DNA of 64,000 nucleotides, taken from assembly GCF_900099915.1 (NCBI RefSeq), contig NZ_FNDB01000010.1, positions 47,167 through 111,166 on the forward strand, given 5' to 3'. The position numbers were made by a program, and so were the translations under genes. The notes under the pieces were generated by a model. The model worked only from the letters and a program-made list of their open reading frames with translations, was not told where the DNA came from and did no database searches. This DNA is from Flavobacterium omnivorum. GTDB lineage: Bacteria > Bacteroidota > Bacteroidia > Flavobacteriales > Flavobacteriaceae. Positions within the stretch are counted from its first letter, which is position 1; every line of letters starts with the position of its first letter. Positions 40,218 through 49,207 of this stretch are shown in pieces.

Positions 40218-40552
40218 CCTAGAAAATAAAGAATAAAGAGAATAGAATAAAGATTAAAAAAAACAGCAAAAATATAATGAATTAAATTTCAAGGGTAATA
40301 TGAAAACTAGCATTAAAGTTTGGGTAAGATTCAACAAATAAATTTAGTGTGTTTTTATTTTAAATAAGAAAATATTTAAGCATTATGTTTTTATTTTAAA
40401 TCGTCTAAAAATTTGCGATAGAGCATAGCTGTTAATTACCATTTTTATTCGAATAGTTTACAACAATAATGTGATCTCTTCACTAATTAAATCATTTAAC
40501 GTTTTGATATAACTGTATAAATGATTTTTCGAACATCGAGCAACGATAAAAT
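40218..40552. other. 335-nt spacer with an exact 15-nt direct repeat
   Basis: No gene. GTTTTTATTTTAAAT occurs at 40351-40365 and again at 40387-40401, 36 nt apart, the sequence between being AT-rich. No TAnnTTTG element was found. Its place before the GDP-mannose gene could mean a regulatory site or chance repetition of AT-rich DNA. Confidence 0.4.
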
Positions 40553-41560
40553 ATGGAATATAAGCATTCAATAACTCATGTCATTCTTACCGGTGGAGTG
40601 GGAAGCCGTTTATGGCCCTTATCTCGTAAAAGTCAACCCAAGCAATATTTAGAGCTTTTTGATGGGAAGTCTTTGTTCGAAATGACCGTAGAACGCAATC
40701 GCAATGTTGCTGATACCATTATGGTGGTAGGCAATCGCGATAATTCTCATCTCAGTAAAAAAGTGTTGGAAAAATCAAACACTTCCTATATTGATATTGT
40801 GGAGTCTACTCCTAGAAATACAGCAGCAGCCATCGCTTTTGCCGCTTTTGCATCTGATCCAGAAGCCGTATTGATCGTCACTCCCTCCGATCATATTATT
40901 GACAAGATGGAAGAATATGAAGCAGCCATAGGTGATGCTATTGAAAAGGCTTTAAAAGGATATATTGTAACTTTTGGAATTATTCCTACTAAACCAGAAA
41001 CAGGGTATGGTTACATTGAAAGAAAAGGGGACGATGTCCTTTCTTTTAGAGAAAAACCAAATCAGGTTACAGCAAGAGACTTTATTTCAAGAGGCAATTT
41101 TCTATGGAACAGTGGTATGTTTTGCTTTAAAGCAGGCGTATTTTTAGAAGAATTGAAATCATTTACCCCGGAGGTTTTTGAAAAATCCAAAATTGCATGG
41201 GAAGCCAATCAAAATGGAAATTTAGATTTAGACTTGTCGCTCGATATACCATCCATCAGTATTGATTATGCTGTTATGGAGCGAAGTAAAAAAATAAAAG
41301 TAGTTTCTTCTACCTTTGTCTGGTCGGATTTAGGCTCTTTTGAGTCGGTGTATGACTATTTAGTGGCTCATGGCCATCCTGTGGATAAAAACGGGAATAT
41401 GGTCATTGGTACCACTAATTATACGGCTTTCGTCGGACTTAAAAACACTATTTTTGTACATACGGAAACGGCTAACTTAATTCTTCAAAAAGACCATTCT
41501 CAAGATGTTAAGAATGTGTACAATGAATTGGAACGCGAAAATCCAGAATTGCTGAATTAA
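40553..41560 (+). CDS. manC: Mannose-1-phosphate guanylyltransferase
   Basis: Makes GDP-mannose from mannose-1-phosphate and GTP. The 335-residue protein has the nucleotidyl transferase signature LTGGVGSRLWPLSRKSQPKQYLELF (about 12-36), TPRNTAAAIAFAA (about 86), VTPSDHII and the FREKP motif. It lacks the C-terminal phosphomannose isomerase cupin of bifunctional ManC, so the upstream steps (manA, manB) must be encoded elsewhere. It supplies the substrate of Gmd and Fcl downstream. Confidence 0.93.
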   Translation: MEYKHSITHVILTGGVGSRLWPLSRKSQPKQYLELFDGKSLFEMTVERNRNVADTIMVVGNRDNSHLSKKVLEKSNTSYIDIVESTPRNTAAAIAFAAFASDPEAVLIVTPSDHIIDKMEEYEAAIGDAIEKALKGYIVTFGIIPTKPETGYGYIERKGDDVLSFREKPNQVTARDFISRGNFLWNSGMFCFKAGVFLEELKSFTPEVFEKSKIAWEANQNGNLDLDLSLDIPSISIDYAVMERSKKIKVVSSTFVWSDLGSFESVYDYLVAHGHPVDKNGNMVIGTTNYTAFVGLKNTIFVHTETANLILQKDHSQDVKNVYNELERENPELLN

Positions 41561-41673
41561 GAATTTTATCTGTTTTTTTCTTTTTAAAATATTAGAAATA
41601 ATGGGAGCCAAATTATTTTTTAACCCACAATATCTGTAGTACTACATAGTTTTTTATTTCACCTTTTAGGCAG

Positions 41674-41746
41674 GGAAAAAAATCAAAACCGGTATGTCAT
41701 TTCACTCTGTACAGAGGAAAAAAATAAAAAGTAGTATGTCATTTCA
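41674..41746. repeat. Tandem 31-nt imperfect direct repeat, 42-nt period
   Basis: Two copies of a unit that starts GGAAAAAAAT and ends GTATGTCATTTCA, at 41674-41704 and 41716-41746, separated by 11 nt. Only four positions differ. The repeat lies in the 254-nt spacer between manC and fcl, which holds no gene. Confidence 0.65.
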
Positions 41747-41814
41747 TCCTTTTCAACAAGAAGAAATGAAAACAAATTTTAATAAAACTAAAAGTTGGTG
41801 ATTTTAAATTAGTA

Positions 41815-42762
41815 ATGAATACAAACTCCAAAATCTATATCGCAGGACATCAAGGCATGGTAGGAAGTGCGGTGTGGAGAGCATTAACGGCCAAAGGGTA
41901 TACCAATCTAATTGGTGTTTCCAGCACGGAATTAGATTTACGGAATCAAAAAGCAGTTTTCAATTACATTGCTACTGAAAGTCCAATTGTAATTATTGAT
42001 GCAGCAGCCCGTGTTGGAGGTATTTTGGCAAATATGAATTCACCTTATGAGTTTATAATGCAAAATATGCAGATTCAAAATAATCTAATAGATTCAGCAT
42101 TCCAATCAGGCGTTGAGAAGTTTATTTTTTTAGGCAGTTCGTGTATTTACCCTAAATTGGCTCCTCAGCCTTTGAAAGAGGAATATTTGTTAACAGGTGC
42201 TTTGGAATCCACAAATGAATGGTACGCTATTGCAAAAATAGCAGGAGTAAAAGCGTGTGAAGCGATCAGAAAACAATACGGCAAAGAGTATTTTAGCTTA
42301 ATGCCAACAAATTTATACGGTTCAAATGATAATTTTGACTTGAATAGTTCGCATGTTTTACCCGCTATGATTCGGAAGTTTCATGAGGCAAAAGAAAATA
42401 ATAATGCTACTGTTACCCTGTGGGGAAGTGGTACACCAAGGAGAGAATTTTTGTATGTAGAGGATATGGCCGAAGCAGTAGTTTTTGCTTTGGAAAATAA
42501 GTTGCCAGATTCCCTATATAATGTAGGAAGCGGAGTAGACTTGACTATAAAACAATTGGCAGAAACCATTCAAAAAATCACAGGACATCAAGGCGCCATT
42601 ATTTGGGATAACACAAAACCAGACGGTACGCCACGAAAGTTAATGGATGTTTCCAAAATGAATGCGCTAGGATGGAAACACCGAGTAGCCTTAGAAGAAG
42701 GAATTCAGAAAACATACCAGTGGTTTTTGGACAATATACAATACTTAAATAAAACTACTTAA
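41815..42762 (+). CDS. fcl: GDP-L-fucose synthase
   Basis: Epimerises and reduces GDP-4-keto-6-deoxy-mannose to GDP-L-fucose. The 315 residues have IYIAGHQGMVGSAVWRAL (about 7-24), AARVGGI, FLGSSCIYPKLAPQPLKEEYLLTG (about 103-126), the catalytic YAIAK, and NLYGSNDNFDLNSSHVLPA. It usually follows gmd; here it precedes it, with an 88-nt gap. Confidence 0.97.
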   Translation: MNTNSKIYIAGHQGMVGSAVWRALTAKGYTNLIGVSSTELDLRNQKAVFNYIATESPIVIIDAAARVGGILANMNSPYEFIMQNMQIQNNLIDSAFQSGVEKFIFLGSSCIYPKLAPQPLKEEYLLTGALESTNEWYAIAKIAGVKACEAIRKQYGKEYFSLMPTNLYGSNDNFDLNSSHVLPAMIRKFHEAKENNNATVTLWGSGTPRREFLYVEDMAEAVVFALENKLPDSLYNVGSGVDLTIKQLAETIQKITGHQGAIIWDNTKPDGTPRKLMDVSKMNALGWKHRVALEEGIQKTYQWFLDNIQYLNKTT

Positions 42763-42850
42763 CAAATAGTTTCAGACATAAACATGCAGCTATTCCCGTT
42801 TCAACATGGGTTAGTGTTGTGTTTTTCTGGTGAATATTAAGACTTAATTT

Positions 42851-43978
42851 ATGGACAGCACTACACAAAAAATAGCTTTCATTACCGGAGTAACCGGACA
42901 AGATGGAGCATATTTAAGTGAGTTTTTATTGAAAAAGGGATACATTGTTCACGGTCTTAAAAGGCGATCCTCTTTGTTTAACACCAATCGGATTGATCAT
43001 TTGTATCAGGACCCGCATGTGGACAATCGCAATTTCTTTTTGCATTACGGGGATATGACGGATGGGACCAACTTAATTCGTCTGATCAAAGAAATTCAAC
43101 CCGATGAAATTTATAATCTGGCTGCGATGAGTCATGTGGCCGTTTCTTTTGAAATGCCGGAGTACACGGGAAATGCTGACGGATTGGGAACATTACGTAT
43201 TCTGGATGCGGTTCGATTATTAGGATTAGAAAAAAAGACCCGTATTTATCAAGCCTCCACATCGGAATTGTACGGTAAAGTACAGCAGGTGCCACAATCC
43301 GAAACAACTCCTTTTTACCCACGTTCTCCGTATGCCGTAGCCAAGATGTATGCTTTTTGGATTACAGTGAATTATAGAGAAGCCTACGGAATGTATGCCT
43401 GTAATGGTATTTTGTTTAATCATGAATCGCCTATTCGAGGCGAAACTTTTGTAACCCGCAAAATTACAAGAGCTACCTCCAGAATAGTGTTGGGATTACA
43501 AGATAAATTATTTATAGGAAACTTAGATGCCCAACGTGACTGGGGTCATGCAAAAGATTATGTACGAATGATGTGGATGATTTTACAGGCGGATGAAGCC
43601 GAAGACTGGGTAATTGCGACCGGGAAAACAACATCGGTGCGTGATTTTGTGCGTATGAGTTTTGCTGAGGTAGGTATTAAATTAGAGTTTAAAGGAGAGG
43701 GAGTTGATGAAAAAGGGTTTGTGAAATTATGCTCTAACCCAGAATACCAAATAGAAATTGGAAAAGAAGTTTTATCAGTAGATCCTAAATATTTTAGACC
43801 AACAGAAGTCGATTTATTAATTGGAGACCCAAATAAAGCCCGCACCAAATTGGGCTGGGAGTGTCAATATGATTTGCCAGCATTAGTTAAAGAAATGATG
43901 CAATCCGACTTGAAACTGATGCAAAAAGACCAATACCTAAAAGAGGGAGGCTACAACGCTTTGAATTATTTTGAGTAA
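42851..43978 (+). CDS. gmd: GDP-mannose 4,6-dehydratase
   Basis: Makes GDP-4-keto-6-deoxy-D-mannose, the first step to GDP-L-fucose. The 375 residues contain [31 protein letters not shown] (about 9-39), the TSELYGK motif, and the YAVAK pair with the family mark [18 protein letters not shown]. It is the last gene before a long AT-rich gap, and with manC and fcl forms the GDP-fucose set. Confidence 0.98.
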   Translation: MDSTTQKIAFITGVTGQDGAYLSEFLLKKGYIVHGLKRRSSLFNTNRIDHLYQDPHVDNRNFFLHYGDMTDGTNLIRLIKEIQPDEIYNLAAMSHVAVSFEMPEYTGNADGLGTLRILDAVRLLGLEKKTRIYQASTSELYGKVQQVPQSETTPFYPRSPYAVAKMYAFWITVNYREAYGMYACNGILFNHESPIRGETFVTRKITRATSRIVLGLQDKLFIGNLDAQRDWGHAKDYVRMMWMILQADEAEDWVIATGKTTSVRDFVRMSFAEVGIKLEFKGEGVDEKGFVKLCSNPEYQIEIGKEVLSVDPKYFRPTEVDLLIGDPNKARTKLGWECQYDLPALVKEMMQSDLKLMQKDQYLKEGGYNALNYFE

Positions 43979-44474
43979 ATTGGATAGGGTTAATCGGTTA
44001 GAGAAAATTTAGTCGTTTAAATAAACTAAATAATTAATCAGTAAATCGTTCCAAAAAGTTTAATCCTTAACTAAAATCATAATCATTTAAAACAAGCTAA
44101 ACAGTTAATGACTTAATCGTTTAAAACCAAGTATTCAAAGCCTCAGTTCGAGTGTTTCTTATAAAATAAAATAGAACGAAATGTGTCAAAAACTTTTTTT
44201 AATTATACCCATTAGGTTAATTTTAATATACTTTAAATCAATATAAATAAGAACTTTAAAAAAAAAACAGAAACTACACAGGTCGAAAATTTGATGTAAA
44301 AAAATAAATTATTTTTTTTTTATTGCAACAAATTGACGGTTTTTAGTAAATCAAGTAGCGGAGATGGAATTAAAAAAAATGTTTACAAAAATTGAAGTAA
44401 ATGTTTTACTGGATGTTGTGAATAGTTTTTGATGATGTTTAAGAATGATAGATATAATTTAAAAAATAATTAAT
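43979..44474. other. 496-nt AT-rich spacer between gmd and the fnlA-like gene
   Basis: No gene and no TAnnTTTG element was found. Near-identical 13-nt strings TTAGTCGTTTAAA (44009-44021) and TTAATCGTTTAAA (44113-44125) occur, together with long homopolymer runs of A and T (about 44260-44330). This is the longest gap in the polysaccharide locus and probably separates two transcription units. Confidence 0.45.
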
Positions 44475-45506
44475 ATGTTCAAAGATAAAATTTTAATGAT
44501 AACTGGGGGTACGGGTTCCTTTGGAAATGCAGTATTAAATCGGTTTTTATTTAGTGATCACTTTAAAGAAATTCGAATTTTTTCTCGTGATGAAAAAAAG
44601 CAGGATGACATGCGTAATCAATTAAAAAATGACAAACTGAAATTTTATATTGGAGATGTAAGAGACTATACAAGTGTTGAGCGTGCCATGCGTGGAGTTG
44701 ATTATGTGTTTCATGCCGCGGCGCTAAAACAAGTGCCTTCTTGTGAGTTTTTTCCATTAGAAGCTACAAAAACGAATGTATTTGGAACGCAAAATGTAAT
44801 TGATGCCGCTGCAGCGAATAAAGTACAAAAAGTTATTTGTTTGAGTACAGACAAAGCAGCCTATCCGATTAATGCAATGGGAATCTCTAAAGCATTGATG
44901 GAAAAAGTAGCCATTGCAGCATCAAGAAATACTACAGATACTACAGTTTGTTTGACTCGTTATGGAAATGTAATGGCCTCTCGAGGCTCGGTGATTCCTT
45001 TGTTTTTAAAACAAATTCAGGAAGGTAAAACCGTTACTATCACCGATCCTAAAATGACCCGTTTCCTTATGTCATTAGATGAGGCAGTAGAACTGGTTTT
45101 GTTTGCTTTTGAGCATGGTAATTCAGGCGATTTGTTCGTTAATAAAGCACCGGCAGGAACTATCGGGGATTTAGCGCAGGCTTTAAAAGAACTTTGCAAT
45201 GCCGATAATGAAATAAAAATAATAGGAACACGTCATGGGGAGAAGTTATATGAAACATTGTGTACGCGTGAGGAAATGGTAAAAGCAGAAGATATGGGCG
45301 ATTTCTATAGAATTCCGGCAGATAATCGAGATTTGAATTATGCACAGTATTTTTCTGAAGGAGAACAAGACGTTTCTCTAATAGAAGATTATCATTCTCA
45401 TAATACAGACCAATTGGGTGTTGAAGGAATGAAAAAACTGTTAGTGAATCTGCCTCTAATTAAAAAAGAAGTTTTTGGTGAAGATGTGGCTCAAATGCCA
45501 GGGTAA
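44475..45506 (+). CDS. fnlA: UDP-GlcNAc 4,6-dehydratase/5-epimerase (FnlA/CapE type)
   Basis: First enzyme of UDP-L-FucNAc synthesis (also known as WbjB or CapE). The 343-residue SDR has the NAD motif ITGGTGSFGNAVLNRFL (about 7-23), the central block HAAALKQVPSCEFFPLEATKTNVFGTQNV, and STDKAAYPINAMGISKALMEK (about 125-145), where the usual catalytic Tyr of YxxxK is replaced by Met (MGISK), as in CapE enzymes. A stand-alone soluble form without the N-terminal membrane part of CapD/PglF proteins. Followed after 13 nt by a cupin gene and then FnlB. Confidence 0.93.
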   Translation: MFKDKILMITGGTGSFGNAVLNRFLFSDHFKEIRIFSRDEKKQDDMRNQLKNDKLKFYIGDVRDYTSVERAMRGVDYVFHAAALKQVPSCEFFPLEATKTNVFGTQNVIDAAAANKVQKVICLSTDKAAYPINAMGISKALMEKVAIAASRNTTDTTVCLTRYGNVMASRGSVIPLFLKQIQEGKTVTITDPKMTRFLMSLDEAVELVLFAFEHGNSGDLFVNKAPAGTIGDLAQALKELCNADNEIKIIGTRHGEKLYETLCTREEMVKAEDMGDFYRIPADNRDLNYAQYFSEGEQDVSLIEDYHSHNTDQLGVEGMKKLLVNLPLIKKEVFGEDVAQMPG

Positions 45507-45519
45507 TTATAAAGATAAA

Positions 45520-45942
45520 ATGATTCCAGAAATAACACAAGGTGGTAGGTATATCGATTCCAGAGGAACGCTATTTTATAATAATGATTTTGATGCTTCA
45601 GTAATCAAAAGAATGTATATGATAGAAAATGAAAATACTGATTTTGTAAGAGCGTGGCAAGGACATAAAGTAGAACAACGATGGTTTTCAGTTATGAAGG
45701 GTTCGTTTCGAATCCAGTTGATTGCAATAGACCACTGGGATAATCCTACTAAAGATTTGGAACTCTTAACTTTTGTAATCAATTCAGAAAAACTAGATGT
45801 ACTTCACATTCCTCAAGGATATGTGAGCAGTATTCAGTCGTTAGAACCTGATTCAAAATTGCTGGTTCTGGCAGATTATTCATTAGGAGAGGTAAAAGAT
45901 GAATTCCGATTTGAGTCGGATTATTTTCAGGAAAAAAAATAA
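45520..45942 (+). CDS. Cupin-fold sugar-nucleotide isomerase/epimerase-like protein
   Basis: I start at ATG 45520 (MIPEITQGGRYIDSRGTLFYNNDFD; 140 residues); the open frame extends upstream into fnlA but without support. The single domain resembles the WxcM/FdtA and RmlC-like cupins that act on 4-keto-6-deoxy sugars: RMYMIENENTDFVRAWQGHKVEQRWFSVMKGSFRIQLIAI, with His and Arg residues at the usual pocket positions, and LHIPQGYVSSIQSL. Its place between the FnlA- and FnlB-like genes suggests it acts on the keto intermediate, but the reaction is not known. Confidence 0.7.
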   Translation: MIPEITQGGRYIDSRGTLFYNNDFDASVIKRMYMIENENTDFVRAWQGHKVEQRWFSVMKGSFRIQLIAIDHWDNPTKDLELLTFVINSEKLDVLHIPQGYVSSIQSLEPDSKLLVLADYSLGEVKDEFRFESDYFQEKK

Positions 45943-45945
45943 ATT

Positions 45946-47064
45946 ATGTTAAAAGTAGGAATTACTGGTCAGGCTGGATTTGTAGGAACGCATTTGTATA
46001 ATACTTTAGGGTTATTTCCTGAAGAATTTGAAAGAGTTGATTTTCAAAAAGAATTTTTTGAAGAGGATGAGCTATTAAATGGTTTTGTATCACAATGTGA
46101 TGTTATTGTTCATTTAGCTGCCATGAATCGGCATAATGACTCACAAGTAATTTATGATACTAATCTGGGCTTGGTAAAAAAGTTGATAAGTGCTTTGTCT
46201 GCTACAACGAGTAAGCCACATGTTTTGTTTTCTTCCTCTACACAAGAAGAAAGAGACAATTTGTATGGGAAATCCAAAAAAGAAGGGCGTGAGTTGATGG
46301 TTGGTTGGGCAAATAAAACAGGAGGTAAATTCACAGGAATGATAATTCCGAATGTTTTTGGGCCTTTTGGACAACCAAATTACAATTCTGTTGTTGCGAC
46401 GTTCTGTCATAAATTATCCCATAATGAAACACCGAAAATTGAGGTTGACGGAGACGTAAAGCTGATTTATGTGAACGAATTGATAGCTGAAATCCTTAAG
46501 GAAATTAGAAGCGGTATAGGAAAAGATGAGGTTTTGGTTACCCATACATCAGAATCCAAGGTGTCAGTGCTACTTTCTTTATTAGAAAATTATAAAAATC
46601 AATATCAAGATAAAGGAGAAATACCATCTATTAATAATACGTTTGAATTGAATTTGTTCAATACTTTTCGTTGTTATATGGATATTGTAACTCATTTCCC
46701 GGTGAAATTCATCCAGCATATTGATCCCAGGGGTTCATTTGTAGAAGTTATTCGATTAGGTGTTGGGGGACAAGTTTCGTTCTCCACGACAGTTCCCGGA
46801 ATAACTAGAGGGAATCATTATCATACGCGTAAAATTGAGCGTTTTGCGGTAATAAAGGGAAAAGCATTAATTCAGTTGCGTCGTATCGGTACGGATGAAG
46901 TGTTAGATTTTTATCTCGATGGAGCAGAGCCTGCTTATGTGGACATGCCAATCTGGTATACGCACAATATTAAAAATATTGGTGATGAGGTGTTGTATAC
47001 CAATTTTTGGATAAATGAACCTTACAATGTTTATGATGCAGATACTTATTTTGAAGAAGTTTGA
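45946..47064 (+). CDS. fnlB: Bifunctional SDR-cupin reductase/epimerase (FnlB/CapF type)
   Basis: Second enzyme of UDP-L-FucNAc synthesis (WbjC, CapF). A 372-residue two-domain protein: an N-terminal SDR (VGITGQAGFVGTHLYNTLG, about 3-21; LYGKSKKEG, catalytic YxxxK, about 106) and a C-terminal cupin (about 245-372) with ITRGNHYHTRKIERFAVIKGKALIQLR, whose histidines bind zinc in CapF. It starts 3 nt after the cupin gene. Confidence 0.92.
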   Translation: MLKVGITGQAGFVGTHLYNTLGLFPEEFERVDFQKEFFEEDELLNGFVSQCDVIVHLAAMNRHNDSQVIYDTNLGLVKKLISALSATTSKPHVLFSSSTQEERDNLYGKSKKEGRELMVGWANKTGGKFTGMIIPNVFGPFGQPNYNSVVATFCHKLSHNETPKIEVDGDVKLIYVNELIAEILKEIRSGIGKDEVLVTHTSESKVSVLLSLLENYKNQYQDKGEIPSINNTFELNLFNTFRCYMDIVTHFPVKFIQHIDPRGSFVEVIRLGVGGQVSFSTTVPGITRGNHYHTRKIERFAVIKGKALIQLRRIGTDEVLDFYLDGAEPAYVDMPIWYTHNIKNIGDEVLYTNFWINEPYNVYDADTYFEEV

Positions 47065-47164
47065 AAAAATAAGTTAAGATATTATATTAATTAAAAAGAT
47101 AGAAAATAATTATTTATAATTAAAATATATAATTCAGGTGTTTAAATTGATTAAATTGTAAAAA

Positions 47165-48043
47165 ATGAATACAAATAAAAAAATGAAATTTTTAGTTTTC
47201 GGTTCTTCAGGCATGGCAGGAAATACAATTGCCACCTATTTAACACAACAAGGTCATGATGTGACTGGATTTAGTAGAAATAGTTCGACTAGTATTTCAT
47301 CAATTATTGGTGATGTTACTGATAGTGATTTGGTTAAAAATACGATTCATGAAGGTAGATATGACTGTATAATAAATTGTATTGGGATACTAAATCAATT
47401 TGCGGAAGAGAATAAAGAAAAAGCAGTCTATTTAAATTCATATTTTCCGCATTTATTAGTTTCATTGACAAAAGAAATGGCTACTCAAGTAATTTTAATG
47501 AGTACTGATTGTGTGTTTTCGGGAGAAAAAGGAAGTTATAAAGAGTCTGATTTTCCGGATGGAAAATCTTTTTACGATAGAACTAAAGCAATAGGAGAAG
47601 TTAATGACACCAAAAATTTAACACTTAGGAGTTCAATTGTAGGACCGGATATTAACGAAAACGGAATAGGGCTTTTAAATTGGTTTATGAAACAAGATGA
47701 TCCAATGAAAGGATTTACCAATGCTATGTGGACTGGAGTTACTACCTTAGAATTAGCTAAAATAATGGAAAAAGCAGCATCTGAAAATGCTGTTGGTTTG
47801 ATTAATATGGTTTATAAAGAACCAATAAGTAAATTTAATTTACTGAATTTGTTTAATAAATATTTACGAAACAATACATTAAAAATAGAACCTTTTGAAG
47901 GTTTTGTTTCTGATAAATCATTGTTAAGAACCAATTTTAACTTTGAATATGAAGTTCCAAACTATGAAACTATGATATCAGAAATGGCAGGTTGGATGCT
48001 TAAAAGTACATCTAAGTATCCACATTATAAATTTAAAAAATAG
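47165..48043 (+). CDS. RmlD-like sugar-nucleotide reductase (SDR)
   Basis: A 292-residue RmlD-family protein. KFLVFGSSGMAGNTIATYLTQQGHDVTGFSRN (about 8-39) is the NAD(P)-binding start; VILMSTDCVFSGEKGSYKESD and YDRTKAIGE (the catalytic YxxxK) follow. It sits between FnlB- and FnlC-like genes. A homologous reductase (WbvR) reduces the FnlA product to the L-rhamno sugar on the way to UDP-L-QuiNAc in Vibrio. Presence of both reductases is the notable point. The 100-nt gap before it is AT-rich. Confidence 0.8.
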   Translation: MNTNKKMKFLVFGSSGMAGNTIATYLTQQGHDVTGFSRNSSTSISSIIGDVTDSDLVKNTIHEGRYDCIINCIGILNQFAEENKEKAVYLNSYFPHLLVSLTKEMATQVILMSTDCVFSGEKGSYKESDFPDGKSFYDRTKAIGEVNDTKNLTLRSSIVGPDINENGIGLLNWFMKQDDPMKGFTNAMWTGVTTLELAKIMEKAASENAVGLINMVYKEPISKFNLLNLFNKYLRNNTLKIEPFEGFVSDKSLLRTNFNFEYEVPNYETMISEMAGWMLKSTSKYPHYKFKK

Positions 48044-48049
48044 AAAGAT

Positions 48050-49192
48050 TTGAAAAAGCTTAAATTAATGACTATTATAGGCACGCGTCCTGAAATTATA
48101 CGACTCTCAAGAGTGATGGTTGCCTTAGATGATTCTGAAGCTATTGAGCATATAATTGTTCATACCGGACAAAATTATGATTATGAATTAAATCAGATAT
48201 TTTTCGAGGATTTAGGACTTAGGAAACCTGATTTTTTTCTTAATGCAGCCAATACAAATTCTACTGCTAATGAAACTATTGGACAAATTTTAATTAAAGT
48301 TGATCCATTATTAGTTAGTGAAAAACCAGATGCTTTTTTAGTTTTAGGAGATACAAATTCTTGTCTATGTGCAATTCCTGCTAAAAAAAGACAAATACCA
48401 GTTTTTCATATGGAGGCTGGAAATCGTTGTTTTGACCAAAGAGTTCCTGAAGAAACGAATCGTAAAATTGTGGACCATGTTGCAGATGTAAATATGGTTT
48501 ACAGTGATATTGCTCGTGAATATTTGTTAAGAGAAGGTTTGCCAGCTGACAGAATTATCAAAACAGGTTCACCTATGTTTGAAGTTCTAAATCATTATTT
48601 GCCTAAAATTAAATTATCTAATATTTTAAGTACGCTTGATCTAAAGGAAAATAAATATTTTGTAGTTTCAGCACATCGGGAAGAGAACATTAATAATAAA
48701 AAGAACTTTTATAATTTAATGACAAGCTTGAATTTGATAGCTGAAACATATGAATACCCTATTATAGTAACAACTCATCCCCGTACTCGTAATATGATTG
48801 AGAATGAGAAAATAAAAATGCACTCAAAAATTCAATTTTTAAAACCAATGGGATTTCATGATTATAATGCGTTACAAATGAATTCATATACAGTATTGTC
48901 TGATAGTGGTACGATTGCTGAAGAATCATCCATATTTAATTTTAGAGCATTAAATATAAGAGAAGCCCATGAACGTCCAGAAGCGATGGAAGAGGCATCG
49001 GTAATGATGGTCGGTTTAAATCCTGAGAGAATTATGCAAGGAATCGTTCAACTACAAAAACAAAATATAGATGAAGAACGCAATTTCAGACCCATTGCAG
49101 ATTACTCAATGCCAAATGTAGGTGAAAAAGTGGTTCGTATCATATTAAGTTATACCGATTATGTTAACAGAGTAGTTTGGAAAAAACATTAA
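48050..49192 (+). CDS. fnlC: UDP-N-acetyl sugar 2-epimerase (FnlC/WbjD type)
   Basis: Third enzyme of UDP-L-FucNAc (or L-QuiNAc) synthesis. The 380-residue protein has a UDP-GlcNAc 2-epimerase fold: MTIIGTRPEIIRLSRVM, HTGQNYDYELNQIFFEDLGLRKPDFFL, VLGDTNSCLCAIPAKKRQIPVFHMEAGNRCFDQRVPEETNRKIVDH, and SDSGTIAEE-type (TVLSDSGTIAEESSIF). The chosen start is TTG 48050 (MKKLKLMTIIG); the next start is ATG at 48068. It is 6 nt after the reductase gene, and the glycosyltransferase block begins 15 nt later. Confidence 0.93.
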   Translation: MKKLKLMTIIGTRPEIIRLSRVMVALDDSEAIEHIIVHTGQNYDYELNQIFFEDLGLRKPDFFLNAANTNSTANETIGQILIKVDPLLVSEKPDAFLVLGDTNSCLCAIPAKKRQIPVFHMEAGNRCFDQRVPEETNRKIVDHVADVNMVYSDIAREYLLREGLPADRIIKTGSPMFEVLNHYLPKIKLSNILSTLDLKENKYFVVSAHREENINNKKNFYNLMTSLNLIAETYEYPIIVTTHPRTRNMIENEKIKMHSKIQFLKPMGFHDYNALQMNSYTVLSDSGTIAEESSIFNFRALNIREAHERPEAMEEASVMMVGLNPERIMQGIVQLQKQNIDEERNFRPIADYSMPNVGEKVVRIILSYTDYVNRVVWKKH

Positions 49193-49207
49193 TATAGTAT
49201 ATTTGAT

